Source of the DNA: Betaproteobacteria bacterium
Lineage (GTDB): Bacteria; Pseudomonadota; Gammaproteobacteria; Burkholderiales; SG8-41
Assembly (NCBI GenBank): GCA_016177355.1
Contig: JACOVL010000073.1
Span: 1 to 14,770 of the forward strand
DNA length: 14,770 nucleotides
Direction of reading: 5' to 3'
A model generated the notes under the pieces. That model ran no database searches. It saw nothing but the letters and a program-made list of their open reading frames with translations, and was not told where the DNA came from. A program made the position numbers and the translations under genes. Positions 13,660 to 14,770 of this stretch are shown here, one piece after another (positions within the stretch are counted from its first letter, which is position 1; every line of letters starts with the position of its first letter).

Positions 13660-14411
13660 AGGTTGCAGAACGTCAGCTCGAACTCGACGTCGGTGTCGGC
13701 GGCCTTGGGGCGCTGCATGCCGAGCTGGGTAGTGAAGCGGATGTTGAGCGCGTACTTGTTGGCGCTGATCTCGGGCACGCAGTGGTACTCGCGCTTCAGG
13801 CGGATGCGCAGCATCTGCGAGATGCGCCCCGCCATCATCTGCTGGTACACGCCCTGGTAGGCGACCTGCGTGCTGGTCTTGCCGCTCTCGCGCAGCAGCC
13901 GCAGCACGATCGCGATCGCGTCGCGGATCGGCATGAACGGGCCCAGCCACAACTGCAGGTCGTGACGGTGCTGATCCGGGTTCTGCTGCAGCCAGTAGTG
14001 GTAGGACGGCAGGTCGAACTCGCAGACGCCGCCCGGGATATTGGTGCGCTGGCGTATGCTCATCAGCCATTCGTTGTCGCGCAGCTCCTGGCCGATCTTG
14101 CCCGAGGCCTGGAACAGCTTGGTGGAGGCCTGGTCGATCTGCCACAGCACGTTGTCGAGCGCGGACTCGGACACCTCGGGATTGTCGCGCAGCGCCTCCA
14201 GCGTGTGTTTCTGGCGCTCCAGTTCCTGCAGCAGGTCGGACTTGAGGTCGGCCCGGCCCGACACCTCCAGGATCTCGAAGATCGAGAGCAGCGCGATGTG
14301 GTGCTCGAGCGGCCCGTTCTTGTGCACGAAGTAATCCACGCGCTCGAACAGGTCTTCGAGCCGCAACAGCGTGCGCACGCGCTCGCTCAACGGATGCTCG
14401 TAGCTGATCAC
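13656..14411 (-). CDS. zapD: Cell division protein ZapD (FtsZ bundling)
   Basis: Cytoplasmic protein that binds the FtsZ C-terminal tail and cross-links filaments at the Z ring. It has 251 residues from GTG at 14411; E. coli ZapD has 247. The start gives MISYEHPLSERVRTLLRLEDLFER, the usual N-terminus of the family. A TTG at 14420 is in frame and would add three residues (MDG); neither choice has a strong ribosome-binding site. Recognisable blocks are the helical region RADLKSDLLQELERQ, the central PGGVCEFDLPSYHYWL, FMPIRDAIAIVLRLLRESG, and the C-terminal FELTFCNL. The FtsZ tail encoded at the other end of this window has the intact docking peptide that ZapD would bind. Its promoter is probably in the 14421-14478 spacer, because a terminator-like hairpin lies before it. 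Confidence 0.94.
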   Translation of the reverse strand: MISYEHPLSERVRTLLRLEDLFERVDYFVHKNGPLEHHIALLSIFEILEVSGRADLKSDLLQELERQKHTLEALRDNPEVSESALDNVLWQIDQASTKLFQASGKIGQELRDNEWLMSIRQRTNIPGGVCEFDLPSYHYWLQQNPDQHRHDLQLWLGPFMPIRDAIAIVLRLLRESGKTSTQVAYQGVYQQMMAGRISQMLRIRLKREYHCVPEISANKYALNIRFTTQLGMQRPKAADTDVEFELTFCNL

Positions 14412-14434
14412 GCCGTCCAAGACCTGTTATCGAT

Positions 14435-14452
14435 ACGCCGGGGGCCCGGCGT
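14435..14452. other. 18-bp palindrome upstream of zapD
   Basis: ACGCCGGG (14435-14442), GG centre, CCCGGCGT (14445-14452): perfect 8-bp arms with a 2-bp centre, too tight for a good RNA hairpin but the shape of an operator. It lies 23 bp before the zapD start. Chance is possible in G+C-rich DNA. Confidence 0.35.
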
Positions 14453-14478
14453 TCCGGCCAAGTATTCACCAAGACCCG

Positions 14479-14513
14479 AAAAAAATAAAGGCCTTATTGA
14501 TGGTTTTTAAGGC
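14479..14513 (-). terminator. Probable intrinsic terminator of coaE
   Basis: Read on the minus strand, GCCTTA (14513-14508) and TAAGGC (14496-14491) form a perfect 6-bp stem with an 11-nt A-rich loop, followed by a long T-rich tract (A-run 14479-14489 on plus). It begins 20 nt past the coaE stop. The stem is short, but the tract is strong. It suggests that zapD has its own promoter. Confidence 0.55.
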
Positions 14514-14533
14514 TGTACCTGCACCCATGCCGG

Positions 14534-14770
14534 TCACAACCGGCGCGCCCGCTCGAGGTATCCGGCGTGCAGATCCGCGACCTGGCGCCGGAGCGCATTC
14601 ATGCCGCCGTCATTGTCGAGCACGTCATCGGCGTGCTTGAGCCGTTCCGCGCGCGGCAGTTGTGCCGCCATGATCGCGCTCACCTCCGCGGCCGGCATCC
14701 GGGTGCGGCTCATGGCGCGCGCGAGTTGCCGCCGCTCGCTGCAATCCACCACCAGCACGCGCTGGATGAG
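14534..14770 (-). CDS. coaE: Dephospho-CoA kinase CoaE, C-terminal part (5' end outside window)
   Basis: Last step of coenzyme A synthesis: phosphorylates the 3' hydroxyl of dephospho-CoA with ATP. Only the last 78 residues are in the window; the frame is open to base 14770. They carry the family's closing pattern: VLVVDCS, then a helix with RAMSRTRMPAAEVSAIMAAQ, then RAERLKHADDVLDNDGGMNALRRQV, ending in LHAGYLERARRL. The ATP-binding P-loop would be upstream of the window. The neighbour order coaE-zapD-yacG is standard for proteobacteria. No defect is seen in the visible part. Confidence 0.93.
   Translation of the reverse strand, partial: LIQRVLVVDCSERRQLARAMSRTRMPAAEVSAIMAAQLPRAERLKHADDVLDNDGGMNALRRQVADLHAGYLERARRL

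Noticed and set aside
13660..14472. Long minus-strand frame continuous with yacG
   Set aside because: Arg/Ala/Pro-rich shadow of zapD in another frame; only the last 70 codons are yacG.
1..14770. tRNA, rRNA, CRISPR array or insertion sequence
   Set aside because: None seen on reading either strand; the repeats found are short palindromes and heptads without CRISPR-like spacing or transposase genes.

Overview
The window is G+C-rich chromosomal DNA that I read as betaproteobacterial. The evidence is the gene order (ftsA-ftsZ-lpxC, a dciA-type DUF721 gene on the opposite strand, an M23 peptidase, secA, argJ, a DUF815 ATPase, a Nudix/ThiE-like fusion, then yacG-zapD-coaE on the minus strand) and the close match of the proteins to that class. 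I cannot assign a family or genus. Most of the window is core chromosome rather than mobile DNA.

Region 1 (1-2954) is the distal end of the division and cell-wall cluster: the 3' two-thirds of ftsA, a complete ftsZ with a strong ribosome-binding site, and lpxC, which starts at TTG and probably has its own promoter. Region 2 (2961-7240) holds a minus-strand dciA gene that converges on lpxC and diverges from a membrane-anchored M23 endopeptidase, followed by secA. A near-perfect intrinsic-terminator hairpin ends only a few bases before the secA start codon. Region 3 (7278-12405) holds a membrane diguanylate cyclase, then a tightly packed set: argJ, DUF815 ATPase and Nudix/ThiE-like fusion, joined by two 4-bp stop/start overlaps, followed by a secreted TPR protein. 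A degenerate heptanucleotide repeat array lies across the DUF815/Nudix junction.

Region 4 (12406-13446) is the accessory-looking part. It has 270 bp without a gene, an isolated ORF6N-domain gene carrying two perfect palindromes exactly 60 bp apart inside its reading frame, and a repeat-rich convergent spacer with a second heptad array, a 40-bp inverted repeat and small hairpins. Region 5 (13447-14770, minus strand) is the coaE / zapD-yacG end, with a likely coaE terminator between coaE and zapD.

The core genes cover division (FtsA, FtsZ, ZapD), lipid A commitment (LpxC), helicase loading (DciA), wall hydrolysis (M23), secretion (SecA), c-di-GMP signalling, arginine synthesis, CoA synthesis and gyrase control (YacG). 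I do not see a clear undescribed multi-gene system. The features most worth follow-up are the in-frame palindromes in the ORF6N gene, the hairpin abutting secA, and the heptad arrays.
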